From Metridium senile (taxonomy: Eukaryota > Cnidaria > Anthozoa > Actiniaria > Metridiidae), in assembly GCA_949775045.1 (NCBI GenBank), contig OX459105.1:17063353-17127352 (forward strand): a stretch of DNA of 64,000 nucleotides. The letters run 5' to 3'. Shown one piece after another: positions 35,301 through 48,344 of the stretch (position 1 is its first letter; each line of letters begins with the position of its first letter). Below the pieces are notes generated by a model. It was not told where the DNA came from. It saw only the letters and a program-made list of their open reading frames with translations, and searched no databases. Made by a program: the position numbers and the translations under genes.

Positions 35301-37520
35301 ATATTGCCGTGTCATGATCGAAACAAAGCCTTTTAATGGAATACAGAGCGTCCACAGTATTAGCAAAACTGATAAACTGGACACCGATCAATGTGTAATT
35401 AGCGCCGCCATTATAAATATCACGCTTAGTTTCCAAGCAGCCACGGATGACGGAGGAGAGCAAAGGACTGGGACAAAACTCAGCAATGTTGCCATAATTG
35501 AGGAGCAGAAGGAAAATGTTGAACTCTGTTCGTACACAGAGATGTTTAGCAAACAGGTCCTGGAGCTAAATAAAGAAACAAATAAATATAATGTCAAGTG
35601 ATATAATATTAGGTAATGTACAATCCTAACATTTGTCAGTATATTCGTAGGTTTATCTTCAGTACAACGGCAGTTCTTTCAAATAAAAACTTGTTTTAAA
35701 AGTTCAAAATAAATAAGCCTTTTCAACAAAACGATGTAGGATGGGTAATCAGGATCGCAAGTTATTTTTCTCGCAGTAAAGATTATAATATTAAATTATC
35801 TAGTATGTTTTGTCGATCTATTTTTTCAGCAACATTCTACTCTCCTATCAGGAGATGAGCTAGCGAATTTTAGTCATTTTCTTTTCTCACTCAAGTTTTT
35901 TTTAAGATTTCGGGCTTTAAACGTTTCTAAACGATTGTGAGTGGTAGATAAATATAAAAGGAAACACTTACATCGATAACAGCTGTAAAATGTAAATATT
36001 AATATAAAGGGGACTTTCAATTATTAGTGTGTGTGTGTCTGGGGGGGGGGGGGGGGTCGGCAATATTGAGGGGGGCACGTTATTTTTGGAAGCTATATAA
36101 ATGGGGTTGTTACTTATTGTATACAAATATAGCGGGTGATGACATTTTTTTCCAACCAGGAAAGGGGGGTTGGGTAATATTTGGAAAAGACAACAGGTGA
36201 ATTGGCCATGTTCTAAACGAGGTGGGGCTAGGAGGGGACTGGGTATTAGTTTCTAGAATTTATGCAATTATTTAATAAATAAACTACATAACATGAAAAA
36301 GCACATCAAAATATACGATATCACAAATTTTGATGCTATTTGGTTGTATATTTCCATTGCAATTGTCTCTCAAAGATCCATAAGATTACAAAAGAATGTA
36401 TGGTTATACATTATTATCATTATTCAACAGAATATAATGTAACTCTGCAATCTTGTATATTTTGATGTGCTCTTTCATGCTATGGGCTATATTTCTTAAT
36501 TGCATTAAATCTAGAAACTAGTACCCAGTCCCCTCCTCGCCCTTCCTCATTTAGAACATGGCCAATTTGTCATCCCCCCTAATATCCCCCCTTGAAGTTC
36601 TGTTGTTGACTGCAAGAAACGATCCTGATCTTGCTTATTCAAATTTCTCACTTGAGGGCAAAAGTTGAGGGCAAAAGGAATTCAGACATATTTATGTAAG
36701 TAAATAGTTCAACTAAGAGACAAACACTTGATACCTGTTCAAAATCGTTGATTTCCTCAGGAGGTGCTGTAGGGAGTGACTGGGGTGTCCCCTCAAGGAA
36801 TGTAGGGCCAGCAACAAGGTAAGTAGATCCGTGGTTGATTGTCATTTCTAGCACTTGTAACAGAGCCACATAAGCCAAAGAAAAGTCAGTCTCGCCCGGA
36901 AAGATAGGTTCGTAGCAGCCGTCACAAGCGTAATTTCGCGCGCTTTTCAGGCTGACTGGTACGTCTGATGTCCCTGCTTTAATAAGACCCTCTATTAAAC
37001 GATCGTCATGAAGAAAAATAGGATGGGCCCCTCCACTTAGAACAGCTTTGGCGGCTTCCTGAAGTACCTATGTGGAAGATAAGCATTAAAAGACGTTTCA
37101 CATCTATTTCGACACTTTCAGCTACAAGACAAACAAGCTATAAGTAAACTGAACATATACCTCTTTGCCAATATTTTTGTGAATTCTTAAAGATAAACAA
37201 GGAGCATTAAGTGGAAGCCTTCGTGAAGCCTTAATGCACATGACGGTAATGAGATTGCAGGCATCCTGCGGGACGCATTCTTCGTTGGCCTTGTAACCGC
37301 CCACTGTGATCTAAAAAGATGTAAATAAAAGTAGTTCATTTCAGGTCGCAAAACCAGTTTTCATGAATCTTATTAATTAAAGTACGTATGTGCTACAATA
37401 GTAAAACGCACGATTTGGGTTTGGGAATATATTGAAATTATTTTTGTGACCCATGTATCGCTCTTGGGTCCTTATTGATCCAATATTGTCCATGTTTTAA
37501 AAACCTGGTTTGGAAACTAC

Positions 37521-37618
<98 letters not shown>

Positions 37619-40600
37619 GGTTTATTTGAAGCATTTCTACCACAGGGTAGCTCTACATCTTCAAAGTAACATAATGATTGTCAAATAGAAAAATAAATAG
37701 TGATATGGAAATAGTATAAAAGTTGTGTATATGAATGTATGATAATCTAAAGTTATGAAATTCCAACGCGTGTTTTAGCTTTGTTTAACAATAGTTTGTA
37801 CACTTGTTTTGCAAATGTTTTAAAGTCTTTATTTTCTCGGGTAATTGCTGGAAGTTCGTTGTACAGCTTTGCACGTTATCTTGGAAGGTTCCAGTTTCAA
37901 GTGGGACTACTAAGTGTATGAACTGCTTGACCGTAACTGGCGGCCGACTTTGCGTATTTCTATCTTTAGGTAGTCTGGAAATGATGGATCCCACAGTGAC
38001 CTATGGGCTAGGCGGAGAAGGTGATATTCTGTTCGCTCTTTAATAACCTACAAAACCAATGTTGGTCTTTCCATATTATCATTCACGACATGTCCTTACC
38101 TGCTGAACCCATTGGTTAATAGCGTCTCCATTAGGGAACATTCCTGTGCTACTGTACGGCACAGCTGTCGCTCCCCAAACAGAGATATCATTTAATAACA
38201 CATTGTTTGGATTCACATTTTCACAAAGCTTGACAAACAAGCAGTCGATGATTTCTTGAGCTTCTTCAATTTGGGTGTCCTGGAGGAACGGCTCAAGGAG
38301 TTGATCTAGTCGACCGATGGATGTTGGCTCACCTGTAAGGTGCAAGCAGCAGTGATAGGCGAACAACAGCTGAACGGCTTCAATGAATGTCTCAGGACGT
38401 TCAGTTGAAATCCTCTTCATTCTAGCCTCGACCTGTTACGAACAGAAAAACATGGAACGTAGTAAATAGAAAACATGTTTTAATCTGATGCAACGAAGTT
38501 ATTACCTTTTCCATGTTGTCTCGCTGAGCTTCAGTAAACGCAAAGTCAGTCCATTTATTTGCAAGGTATCCAGCGTAGAATCCAAAGTTTAGGATATACT
38601 GCTTGACTCCTTCTAAAGATCGGATACAGGATTCAACAACTTCTTTCTCTTCCTTTGTTTTTCCTGGGCTTGCCCTCATTTCCTGCATCATTCTTGCCAA
38701 ACCTTTCTTCAGTAGGGTCTCGTAATCAGGTATAACATGACCCATGCCTGCTGCTTCGCTGAGGCCCTTGATGAATGCTGGCATTGTTTCTTCCTCGCGG
38801 AAATAAGGCATCACAGTTTGTCCAAGACCTAGAGAGAAGCATGGCGGCATCCTTCCAACTATAATCTCGTCTGGATGAATGCTAAATGTGTCAGCTTTTC
38901 TTCCAAAGAAAGATGGATCTTCAAGAATCTGACTATCATTTGTAGTGAAAAGACTTTCCAAAGAAATCTTGATCGCCCAACCTTTACGGATCATGATGGA
39001 AGCATCTTTGATATTTCTCTTCGAATGTGAAGAGATACTTTCAAAAAGATGAGGAAATTTAGGCATCTCTCGGCGCTTGAACCATTGGTCATTCCACTGC
39101 TGAAATGCGTAATCTAAAAGACGTAATACTCGGGCGGTGGGAGGATCCCCAGGACTGTACGCTCCAGTAGTCATACGATGAAGGTATTCCTTCTGATTAT
39201 AGAACAGATATTCGTTGGGAGATCTGCTCTTATTCCAAAAGTCTATGATTTCAAACCTGAAAATGAGATAAGAATAAAATGAATAAGAATAATATGTAGC
39301 GTATTTTAAAATAATCCTTTTTAAAACTGTTTTGGCTTGTACATTTATAACAAATCCTCTTTTTATTCTAGAACAGTAATGCTACCTTGTAGCAACCTTC
39401 CTTGCTTTAATAAAAATGAACAATTTATATTTACCTTTGTTCCTGACAAGACGGCGACAACTTCAATTCTTCAGCACTGGGCACGTACCAGAATGTTCCC
39501 TCAAGAGGCTCAACAGCACTGATTAACATATCAACGGTTACATCTCCTAGGCCAGCATGGTTATCATTCCCGGCGATGTTTTTCAGAATTGTTGTGAACG
39601 CCTCTGTTGTGTTACACATATGAAGATACATCGTACCTTCTTCTTTACCGGGTTCGTTCTCCACGTGGCCGTACGGCATAGAAACACGGAAGATTCTTGG
39701 ATGGCGCTGGAGAACGTTCACGGGTGGAACATCGTGTACCACGTGAGCACGTGCAATGTGGGCGCGTTTGTCAGGATGAGTGACAAGAGCGTCAGTTCCC
39801 GATTTTCTTCCTATCATATCTTCATTTTGGCTCTGTACAGTAGCAATAAAAATTGAATTGGTACTTTTTAAGGCTTTTACATGAATTTGACAATTAAAAT
39901 GAGAGTTTTAACGGTTTGCACGCATATTATTTAATAAACTTGAAGTTGCGGCTTAGAAAAGAGAACACTAGATTTACCGCCTACGCCTGATACCAATCAC
40001 CGCCAACGCCTTTAATTTGCCTCATAAACAGCACATAACACTAACCATAATATATATAAAACTATTTCTGTAAGCTATCTATCTTGGTTAATTAGACAGC
40101 AATGGTAATTATAGGTAGCCTGTACCTTATCTTCTGTCTAATAACAAAATTGTAAATTATATATATGTATCTAAAGTACTGAATTAACTTTTGTCATTGT
40201 CATTGCTACCGCAAGTATAGCCGAAACGTCAAGTGTGTTCAACATTATGCGTGCAAACCTTAGAAAGTCTAATTTTAAAACTTGATTTGATAAACATTTT
40301 CAACTAATCTAAGGAGTAGCTATGAATCTGTAGCTGCATTGGGATTTGACTTTGTACACCTGTTGTACATGATAGTGACGAAAAACCATAAAAACATATA
40401 CATAGCTGGGAAAGTGAAACCCAGAAGCTTAGTTGGTTTTGTGGAATCCTAAAACCCCTTTAGAATCAGCCAGGAGAAAGGCGTTTGGTTTAATTGAGCT
40501 ATGTAGCTATCTGGTTTAGAGGTATTATTTTTATCTTCGTAAAATGATAAATAACAATAATTCAATTTTCATTTATTTGCTCAATACTTATCTTCAATGC

Positions 40601-43600
40601 AAGGGCAGATTATCTTATCCTGAGTGACGTAAGTCATACAATTTACCTTATCCATATTTCCAAGAACCATCCAGTTAAATTTAAACTTCTGTGTAAGTAG
40701 GTATGTCGAACCAGGGTAACCTGACAACGCTCCCTCGTTCTTTACTATGTAAGTCTTCATGCTTTCCGGATCACACGGATTTGCCAATCCATCAGTGAAC
40801 GATCTGTGAAGGATTTGCTTAGGAAAATAGAACAAAGTAATTTGAATAAAAATTATAGTTTAATAAACGGGCATAATTTTGTTTTCTTGGGTCTTTGACC
40901 CAATAAAACAAGTATTTTTTTGAACAGCTTGAAATAAGTTACTACAGCTTGCAGCGAAATTCCCGTGACACGTTTTTTAGAGCCGTAAAAAGATGTAAAT
41001 TAACCACAAGTGTCATCTTTTTTGGCTGGTACACTAACGAAATTGTTAATTTGTTGATTAAGCTTTTTACCTCTTATAAAGCGTTTTAGTTATTAAATTC
41101 TTATTTAAGAATTTGTGACCTTAGTTAATTCTCTGTTTATTACATTTTGTAACTCAGTTAGATTCTTAGAAGAGTAAAAAATATTGGTGTCATCTGCAAA
41201 AGTTCTGAATTAAGAATATTTGAAGAGTTGGGAAGATCATTTATATTAATGAGAAATAAAGGGCCTAAAGTGGATCCCTGAGGCACTCCACATTTCATTG
41301 TCAATGTGTTTGATTTTGTATGTCCAATCTGTACAAATTGTGATCTATTCGAAAGATAACTACGAAACCATTGTAATGGGAGACCTCTTATACCATATCT
41401 TTCTAGTTTTTTTTAATAATATACTATGATTTACCGTATCGAATGCTTTTGAAAAGTCTAAGAAGATTCCACAAGTATAGCTTTTATTATCATTACTCGT
41501 TCTTAGACAGTCAGTCAATTCTAGAATTGCATGCTCTGTAGAATAGCCTTTCTAAATCCAAATTGATATTTATATAAAATATCATTTATCTTAAAAAAAA
41601 GATAATAATTGATCAGATACACTAACCGTTCTAACGTTTTACTAAAGGGCGAGAGTGTAGATATGGGTCTATAATTATTTGGATCAGTTACCACTCCACT
41701 TTTGTATATTGGAGTGACCCTAGAGATTTTAAGAGTTTGAGGAACTACGCCTTGATGAATAGATTCATTAAAGAGGGGTGTGAAGATCTTTGAGAGTGGT
41801 GTACAGGCTATTTTAACCATCTTATTGGGTATGTCTAGAGAAGACTTACTAGGATTCAGTTGAGAGAAGTTCTCACAGACATCAGTTTCAGATACTTGGG
41901 ACAAGACAAAACTAGAATTAGGAGAATTCTTAATATAAGATATAGGATATGTAGCAGACAAATCAATACGACCAGCTAAAGAAGGACCAACGTCAATAAA
42001 GTGTTGGTTAAGTACGTTGATCAGCAATATTCTTAGCATCATCAAACACTTCGTTGTTTCTAGATATTGTAGTTGGAATCATTACGCCTTTGGAATACCT
42101 TCCAATGAGCGTCCATGTTTTTTTAGGTTATTTTTGTACTTTTGGAAATATTCGTTGTAGTATTTATTTTTTCAGCACACTAAGTAGTTTGGCATATTCC
42201 CGGTATTGTTTTACACGGACTGGTGATTTGGATAAGAAATTAATGAGAGCGATACATTTTTTTGCTTATTCTTAATTGATTTTAGAAGACCATCTGTTAA
42301 CCATGGCTTTGAAAGTTGTTTAGTTTTGGCTTTAGAGGCAATTTTCAAGGGAGCATGCTTATCAATTACATTTTGAAGACAGTCAATTGTACCGGAAAAT
42401 TGTTCATCTAGAGATAGTCCATTCGCGATGAATTGGTGCCAATTTGTGTTTATAATATCATTGAGATATAGTTCTTGATTGAATTTTTTATAATCACGAT
42501 AATATACATTATTTTTGGTTCTATTAATTTGTATATTATGATGTGACGTCTATTAATAGCCATCACGGTAATATTATAAACTATGTAAATCAAATCACAT
42601 TGTATTCACCTTACTTGTACATTGCGATCTTGTAACACTATATTTGCTGTCGCAGCAATAATCCTTCATCTTGTCCATAAGATAAGCAAGAACCTTTTCT
42701 AGTTTACCCTCTTCGTCTGATTTCAGTAAGAAATACACATCTCCTCCTGTGTCCAGGAATTTCTGAGAGTCGGGAATGAGTATTTTTCCTGGTGGTCGAC
42801 GATCAAGGTTCTTGAGTTTAGGATCGTCTTCATGCCACTTACTCCACTGATCCGGGTTAAATGCAACAATGGCTATGGTGGGGTGCTTGTCTATGAAAAC
42901 AAACAACATTATATAAACTATTGTTTGTCAGTGAATAAAACATATAAATATCTGCCAAGGAAAGGTATCAAATTAAACCGCAACCATTTTTGTGGCTACT
43001 GCATTCTGGGAATGCGTAGCCACTATGTTGTCGCCCTATAAGTAAGTAAGTTGTTAATATTTCCTGCAGGAAGCCCAGCCACCTTTAGGTAACTTTTATG
43101 CTTCATTCAATAGCAGTAGCCACATGCAGTCTTAGACTGTGAAATTTTTCTGATGATCAACACTAGAATATGCAGCAGCTGTTTTTGCGAACCTTTCAAA
43201 ATATCTTTCAGACGATATCGAACATGTACAGAAGCGCGCCCTGTCTATTATATATCCTTTTACATCATATAATCAGGCGCTTAAACTATCAGGTTTAGCA
43301 ACCTTGGAAGAACGCAGACAGGACACTTGCATCAAGTTAATAAAGAACATAAAAAATAACAATCGTCTGTATAAACATATTCATTGCCAGATTATTAATT
43401 TGTATCGTCATTACAATCTGAGATCAGAAGGAAAGAAATACACTGACACTATGAACACTAACAGTTTTAGCCAATTTGTGACCGTCAAATATGCTGTAAA
43501 TGCCTTGGTGTGAATTGATTGTTCTTTACTATTCTTTATTATTATTTATGATATACTGGCCTTTACCTGTAATTCATTATTTATTATTATTTATAATACA

Positions 43601-43684
43601 CTGGCCTTTACCTGTAATTCAGTTGTTACTGCAAGAGGTATTAATAAACTTAATTATTATTATTAATATTAATATTATTATTAA

Positions 43685-43769
<85 letters not shown>

Positions 43770-44254
43770 GTTATGTATAGTTAGTGCCATGGTATTACTT
43801 ATAATAATAAAATATTCACTGGCATTTCATCTCCTTACCCCTTCCTCTTGCTTTTCCAGGTTTAAATGCGAAATTGATGACATCACGAACAGCACCCACA
43901 ATTCCATCGCGCACGGTTGGGTTATCGACATCCAGATCTTCTTTGTACCAAGCATTCACAAAAATGCCGAACTTTGTTTTACCACGAAAAAGGCCATATT
44001 GCGTATTACGAAAGACTGGGAATTTCAATAGTTCATTCTGAAAGCAATAATCAATATGTTTAATGTTTAGGTCTTTTTTAATAACTCCAGGTAACAATCC
44101 TTATTATATCTCTGTAGACATACTTTGCTTATATACGGCAGTTACAATTTGTTACACATTTGTAATCCCTCCCCCCCCCCCCCCCCCGTTTCCTGGTTAC
44201 ATAAAAGAAAGGGTGGTAAAATAAAAGAACAAGAAAACATACCGCAGAATTCAT
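32344..44254 (-). CDS. DyP-type peroxidase fused to a glycyl radical enzyme, 13 exons
   Basis: Exons: 44254-44243, 44037-43839, 42890-42610, 40817-40647, 39832-39435, 39256-38506, 38432-38100, 37310-37161, 37067-36735, 35565-35099, 34272-33976, 33334-33177 and 32510-32344. All introns are GT-AG and the phases join without a stop, giving about 1238 residues. Residues 5-350 resemble DyP heme peroxidases: SFTDGLANP (catalytic Asp about 173), a candidate proximal His about 246 in AHIARAH, and PRIFRVSMPYG. Residues about 355-1238 form a full glycyl radical enzyme: DEIIVGR, GHVIPDYETLL, SIGRLDQLLEPFL, thiyl motif GCYEP (Cys816, Glu818) and radical loop VRTGGWTEF (Gly1211, 27 residues from the C-terminus). 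The Cys-x-Glu spacing is as in dehydratase or C-X lyase members rather than true pyruvate formate-lyase. The substrate is unknown, and no activase gene is in the window. The 4-codon first exon is the least certain part. Confidence 0.88.
32598..32916. mobile_element. hAT-type MITE, second copy, in the last intron of the DyP-GRE gene
   Basis: Shares the ends ACTCCCTTTGTCCAAGTGG and CCACTTGGACAAAGGGAGTA, and the internal CCTAAAAGGTACGC motif, with the MITE at 27372-27622, but is longer (about 319 bp). The left tip lacks the G-run and CCCGGG, so it appears truncated there. Confidence 0.7.
34889..36199. repeat. Inverted repeat pair flanking exon 10 of the DyP-GRE gene
   Basis: The segment 34889-35055 is repeated in inverse orientation at 36045-36199, with shared blocks CCTGTTGTCTTTTCCAAATA and CCTCAATATTGCCGACCCCC and moderate divergence between. 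Exon 10 (35565-35099) lies between the arms, and its donor is only about 44 bp from the nearer arm. The two may be the ends of one element or independent insertions. Confidence 0.65.
36201..36566. mobile_element. Foldback element with arms of about 110 bp in intron 9 of the DyP-GRE gene
   Basis: The left arm (about 36201-36315) and right arm (about 36455-36566) pair in inverse orientation, starting ATTGGCCATGTTCTAAA and including GGAGGGGACTGGGTA. They are imperfect but close. There is no coding frame. It directly abuts the inverted repeat ending at 36199. Confidence 0.7.
37523..38043 (-). pseudogene. 3' fragment of a non-LTR retrotransposon with (TTA)n tail
   Basis: On the minus strand 38043-37785 encodes, with a frameshift, a C-terminal retroelement tail: TEYHLLRLAHRSLWDPSFP in one frame and VVPLETGTFQDN followed by FQQLPEKIKTLK in another. 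The element then runs into a (TAA/TTA)n microsatellite at 37523-37617, the usual 3' end of this group. It lies in intron 7 of the DyP-GRE gene, in the same orientation. Confidence 0.6.
41050..42560 (-). pseudogene. Broken non-LTR reverse transcriptase in intron 3 of the DyP-GRE gene
   Basis: The minus strand encodes pieces of a CR1/Jockey-type ORF2. From 42560 there is an endonuclease-RT linker (KPWLTDGLLKSIKNK). From 42045 to 41521 there is RT with NNYRPISTLSPFSKTLERLV. Below 41520, in a shifted frame, come LPLQWFRSYLSNRSQF, CGVPQGSTLGPL and ADDTNIFYSS. Frameshifts and missing ends make it inactive. It is unrelated in sequence detail to the intact copy at 24299-25858. Confidence 0.8.
43141..43513 (+). 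pseudogene. C-terminal fragment of a non-LTR retrotransposon ORF2, plus strand
   Basis: The plus strand encodes YAAAVFANLSKYLSDDIEHV and later LSGLATLEERRQDTC, which is the typical region after the RT thumb, ending in a stop at 43513. A (TTA)n microsatellite follows at about 43655-43770 as the probable 3' tail. It lies in intron 2 of the DyP-GRE gene, antisense to that gene. The 5' part is missing. Confidence 0.7.
43655..43770. repeat. (TTA)n microsatellite
   Basis: Nearly pure TTA repeat that probably began as the 3' tail of the retroelement fragment ending at 43513. Confidence 0.9.
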
Positions 44255-47200
44255 TTTTCCTTCTTCTCAATCTAAATATAAAATTAGAGAAAAAATTAAT
44301 ATAATATTATGTTATTATGGGCCATTATTTGATGGACGAAAAAAGATATCCTGAAAAAGAAGTAAATGATAAGAAGAGTCCTGAAGACTGTAACTTTAAG
44401 GGGAGGAGAGAAACGGATCAGGGAGGAAGGAGAAACAGTTAAAATAAACAGGGAGAAAAAGAGAGAATCAAAATATAAAGGGAGGAGGGAGAAGGTTTTA
44501 TATTTGTAATTAATTCTGTCAGTTCTAAAACTATTGTTTTAATTATCGCTTGTGAATTCTAAAGTTTAATTACACAAGCTTTAAAAATTACTCCGTTTTT
44601 AGGGCAACGTTATTTCGCTAAATGGAACTGTTTACTTTTTGCGCAACGCCGCATTGCAGATATGCTCGGGCTCAATGCTAACAAGTTTTGTAGTTTGTCG
44701 TCCAGGCTCGGTTATAAAAGATTTACCTAGAATGTGCTGTGGATAATTATTTCAATCGAATGCGCTACAGATGGAAAAATATCATGCATCAAAGTCAGTC
44801 CAAAGTGATAAGATGGACCAAAACTTCCCACTTTCGAGTAAATGTTTGGTCGCAAAATTAAAATATAAGATAAACCTATTAAATAGTAGAAGTCATTGCC
44901 AACACGATACTGCGAAGATTGAATCATGTTAGGAAATTTAAACACAATCGATCGTCAAATAATTCGCAATGTTTACTTCAGCTTAAGGTTGTTCCGGATA
45001 CTTGGATTTCTTACATGAATTTTTTTATAAATCCTGTCATTTATAGATCATTGTTAGGCAAGTCAAAAAAAGTAAAAAAATATTGGGGTCACCGTATTGG
45101 TTATACAGTTATAAGATATAGTAAAAGTAGGTATTTGCAATAATTTGCGGTGATTTGCTCAAAAGTACCTATTCAAAGCAGTCAAGTGAATGCGAACGTA
45201 TTCTGCTAGGAAAAGCATAAGGTTATATCAAACGATAGATCTAAGGGTTATCTAACATTTGCTGTCATAAAAATCATTGAATCATTTCCAAATATGGGTA
45301 TAAGTGAACCATAGAAGCACAATTCTACGCCAATTACGCACCCTACATGTGTAAAGAGTTGTAGCGTTTGTATAATTTCAGAAAATCAAAACATGAATAT
45401 TTTATTTTTTATTTTAAATTGTAAGAATAGTAAATGCAGTCTTGAATAAAAAGGAAAAAATAGGGGGTCACCGTACTAATAGGCGAGTTATAAGCGACCG
45501 AATCCATTTTTTTTTGTCAAAAAAACAACACGGTAACGGTCCGCGCGGGACTGGGTTCTAGTATTTTAAACATCTTGAAACTTGTCAAATTATCCTTCCT
45601 TGTCGTCCCCAGAAACCCTAAAACCTATTTTGTATTAGTTTTACGACTAAAGACGTCAAAATTATATTTTATCTATTCACTTTTACACTGAGTTGTAAGT
45701 TTGTTGTTTTGAGACAAAACAGCGACCATGTCAGGTAGTGAAAATCTGAGCATGTTTCGAAAAATGTCCCATTTTACCTCCACAGTTGCATGAATTTACA
45801 TTATACTTTCTTAAGTTATAGATAAGCATTCAAATTAAGATATTATTTAGATAAATTTTCAAAAATTTTTAAATGATGAAAAACGAGATGCGCGAAATGG
45901 ATGCGCAGTAGCAAGAGTCCGGAACTACCTTAAGCACTTTTGCGTCCGGGGGTGTCCGGTGCCACTAGGGACACATTCCTAGATCCTCTACTGCTCTGTA
46001 AGCATACCATGCACCCAAGGATATTTTGTGTTGTTTGTAGCACTTCTATATATTTTGGCTCGTATCTGAAGGTTATGGTAATTATCTTTATTAACGATTT
46101 TGCTGAGTATTGAAAACTACAACGTTTCAGTAGTATCTATAAAGAGACTAAAAGATAGTATGCGGCAAAAGATATTTTACACGTGTTTTCTTTTTTTCCA
46201 ACTTTCCTTTGCCGGATATAAGAACCAAAACATGTCAGAAGTAAGTTCATTCTACATAATTCTACTTTGCCTTATTGCTTAAGTTCTTGCCAAAAACACC
46301 AAGTAATGTTGTGATATGAATGTCGATTGATTATTCAGAAATAATCGGAAATACCTTGCCCTGCATATTAAGTCTACAAAGTATTATTTGAGCCCAAAAC
46401 AGATTAGGTACATGTAGTAACTAAGAAGAACATGTTGTAAATGAAGCCTTTATTTATTAAACGATATATAAATACATACCAAAATTTGCTGGGTTTGCTC
46501 AATAGATCAATATGCAGTAGAACTGTATATATGCAGTGACAACGTTGGATGGAATGACGAATTCTGAGAAGAAGAAAAAGATATAGCATTAATCAACATA
46601 GTATTTTTATCTTCTATTTAGCTTTATCTTGCGTATAATGGTGTCATTTTGATATTGGAGGCACGCTTTCCATATGGCTGAATACCAGGCACTCCCTACT
46701 AAACAAGCATGCATGCACAACAGCTTAGTGATTTCGGATTACTGAAGATAGTATAGTCTTGAAACTGCTCAGTTAGAATTTCCATGAATGACCAGAGCCT
46801 ACAATTGACAGATCATTTACCGATATCACTTGTGTTAGAGCACTCACTCGGCTACGCTGGGGACAGGGAGCACTACACTCCGGTTGGACTGCGCCTTGCT
46901 CGAGCAGAGGGGAGTATTGTACGAGCATGCGCTAGACCGCTGAACTATCAAAAATTCGCATGACCGCAATTGCTAATCGCTAAAGTGTTTACTTTTTTTT
47001 GATTGGTCAATAAGTGTTAGGTAATTTATACAATTTCAGAAAAACATTTCTCGTCGCATTGATAATTAGGTAGCCATTGTTTAAGGTGGAAAAGGCATTG
47101 TTCACAAACCAGCTAATAACGGTGTCACGGCGTACTCATCACGGATGTCACGTAATAGTACGAAAGGCTCTGTAATACAATAACAAAATCGTTATTTTGA

Positions 47201-48340
47201 TACATTTCCCCATTTTTGCCACTAAAATCAATAGTATGACATGAAGGACAGTCAACTGACTGATGTTTTCTGAAATAAAATTTTTGGAAAAACTAAAAAT
47301 CATCATGAAATTGGGAAGTGAATGAGTGCATAATGTGTTCCAGAATCAACTCAATGAAAAATGAATAAATCGTCATTTTTGGTCATTTTTGAGCATTTTC
47401 CATTTTCGGGGACAGTAAACTTTTTTGATTTCCCTACCCCCGGTAAGTCGTTCGTTGTTGACAAAAGTTCGCAGTTACCCACGAGAGGGTCAGTAGACTT
47501 TGGTACCGTCACCTGACCAAAACTGACCAATCAGAGCGAAGTTTAACGTATCGGTGGCGTATCACTCACCGGCAACCCTGGCCGCGCATCAAACGAAAGA
47601 AAAAATTGAAAAATTTCAATAAAATACGTGCGTTATCTTTTCGGATATCGGACAAATTGGGGGGCTATTTGTAGTAATTTGTAGAGTGGTTCTCGCTGAG
47701 TGTAGTGGTGTTAATTTTTTGTTGATAAGTGTAGTATAAGTGTAAGTTTTTGTGGTCCGAGTGAAAGTGGTGGTTTGTGAAGTCTCCAGCCTTGACTTCG
47801 TCTTGAACTGGATGCGACCTTTTTTCAACTCGTTGAAAAAAGAAAAGCGAAAAACGCGCGATTTAAGGCACCTAGAAGGCTGGAAACCGGCTCAAAATGT
47901 TCATTAACTTAGATTGTTAATTAATTTGATAGTCATTTTTCAAGACTTAGCGATTTTATTTCACTTTTTTCGACTTTTCGTTTTCACCCAATGGTCCTTA
48001 AAAAAAAAAATTCCCCCAAAGGTCCTTATAAAAACTGCCGACTCACCACAGGACGCCCAAATTCAGTTTTCGCTCGCTAATTTCGCTCGTTCGATATATA
48101 CGCGCGCGTTCTAATCGATTAAAAATCGCCTGTTTCTGGATCCTGGGGTGCCTGTGATCGGAAGTTTACGGAAATGTTCGGAAGTTACAAAATCCAGCGC
48201 ACGGGAGTATAGCGGGGGGAGCCAATTTTTACGCTCAGGAGAAGTGTTAGGTGTTTTGGTGTTACTAAAAATAGCTCGGATGTGAATTAGCATGGCGCGC
48301 GGGCTAATATAGGAGTTTCGCTCTCTTATTTATCCTCTCT
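44255..48340. other. Intergenic region, no gene supported
   Basis: About 4 kb between the two genes with only short open frames that show no domains. A possible degenerate tRNA-like A-box (minus strand, TAGTTCAGCGGTCTAGCGC) lies near 46930-46950 without a matching B-box. The part next to 44254 should hold the promoter of the DyP-GRE gene, but I see no convincing core element. Confidence 0.5.
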
Positions 48341-48344
48341 TGCT

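Noticed and set aside
32344..44254. Bacterial contamination as the source of the peroxidase and radical enzyme genes
   Set aside because: Twelve introns with GT-AG borders and consistent phases, animal-type retroelements in the introns, and a neighbouring metazoan RFX gene on the same sequence argue against it.
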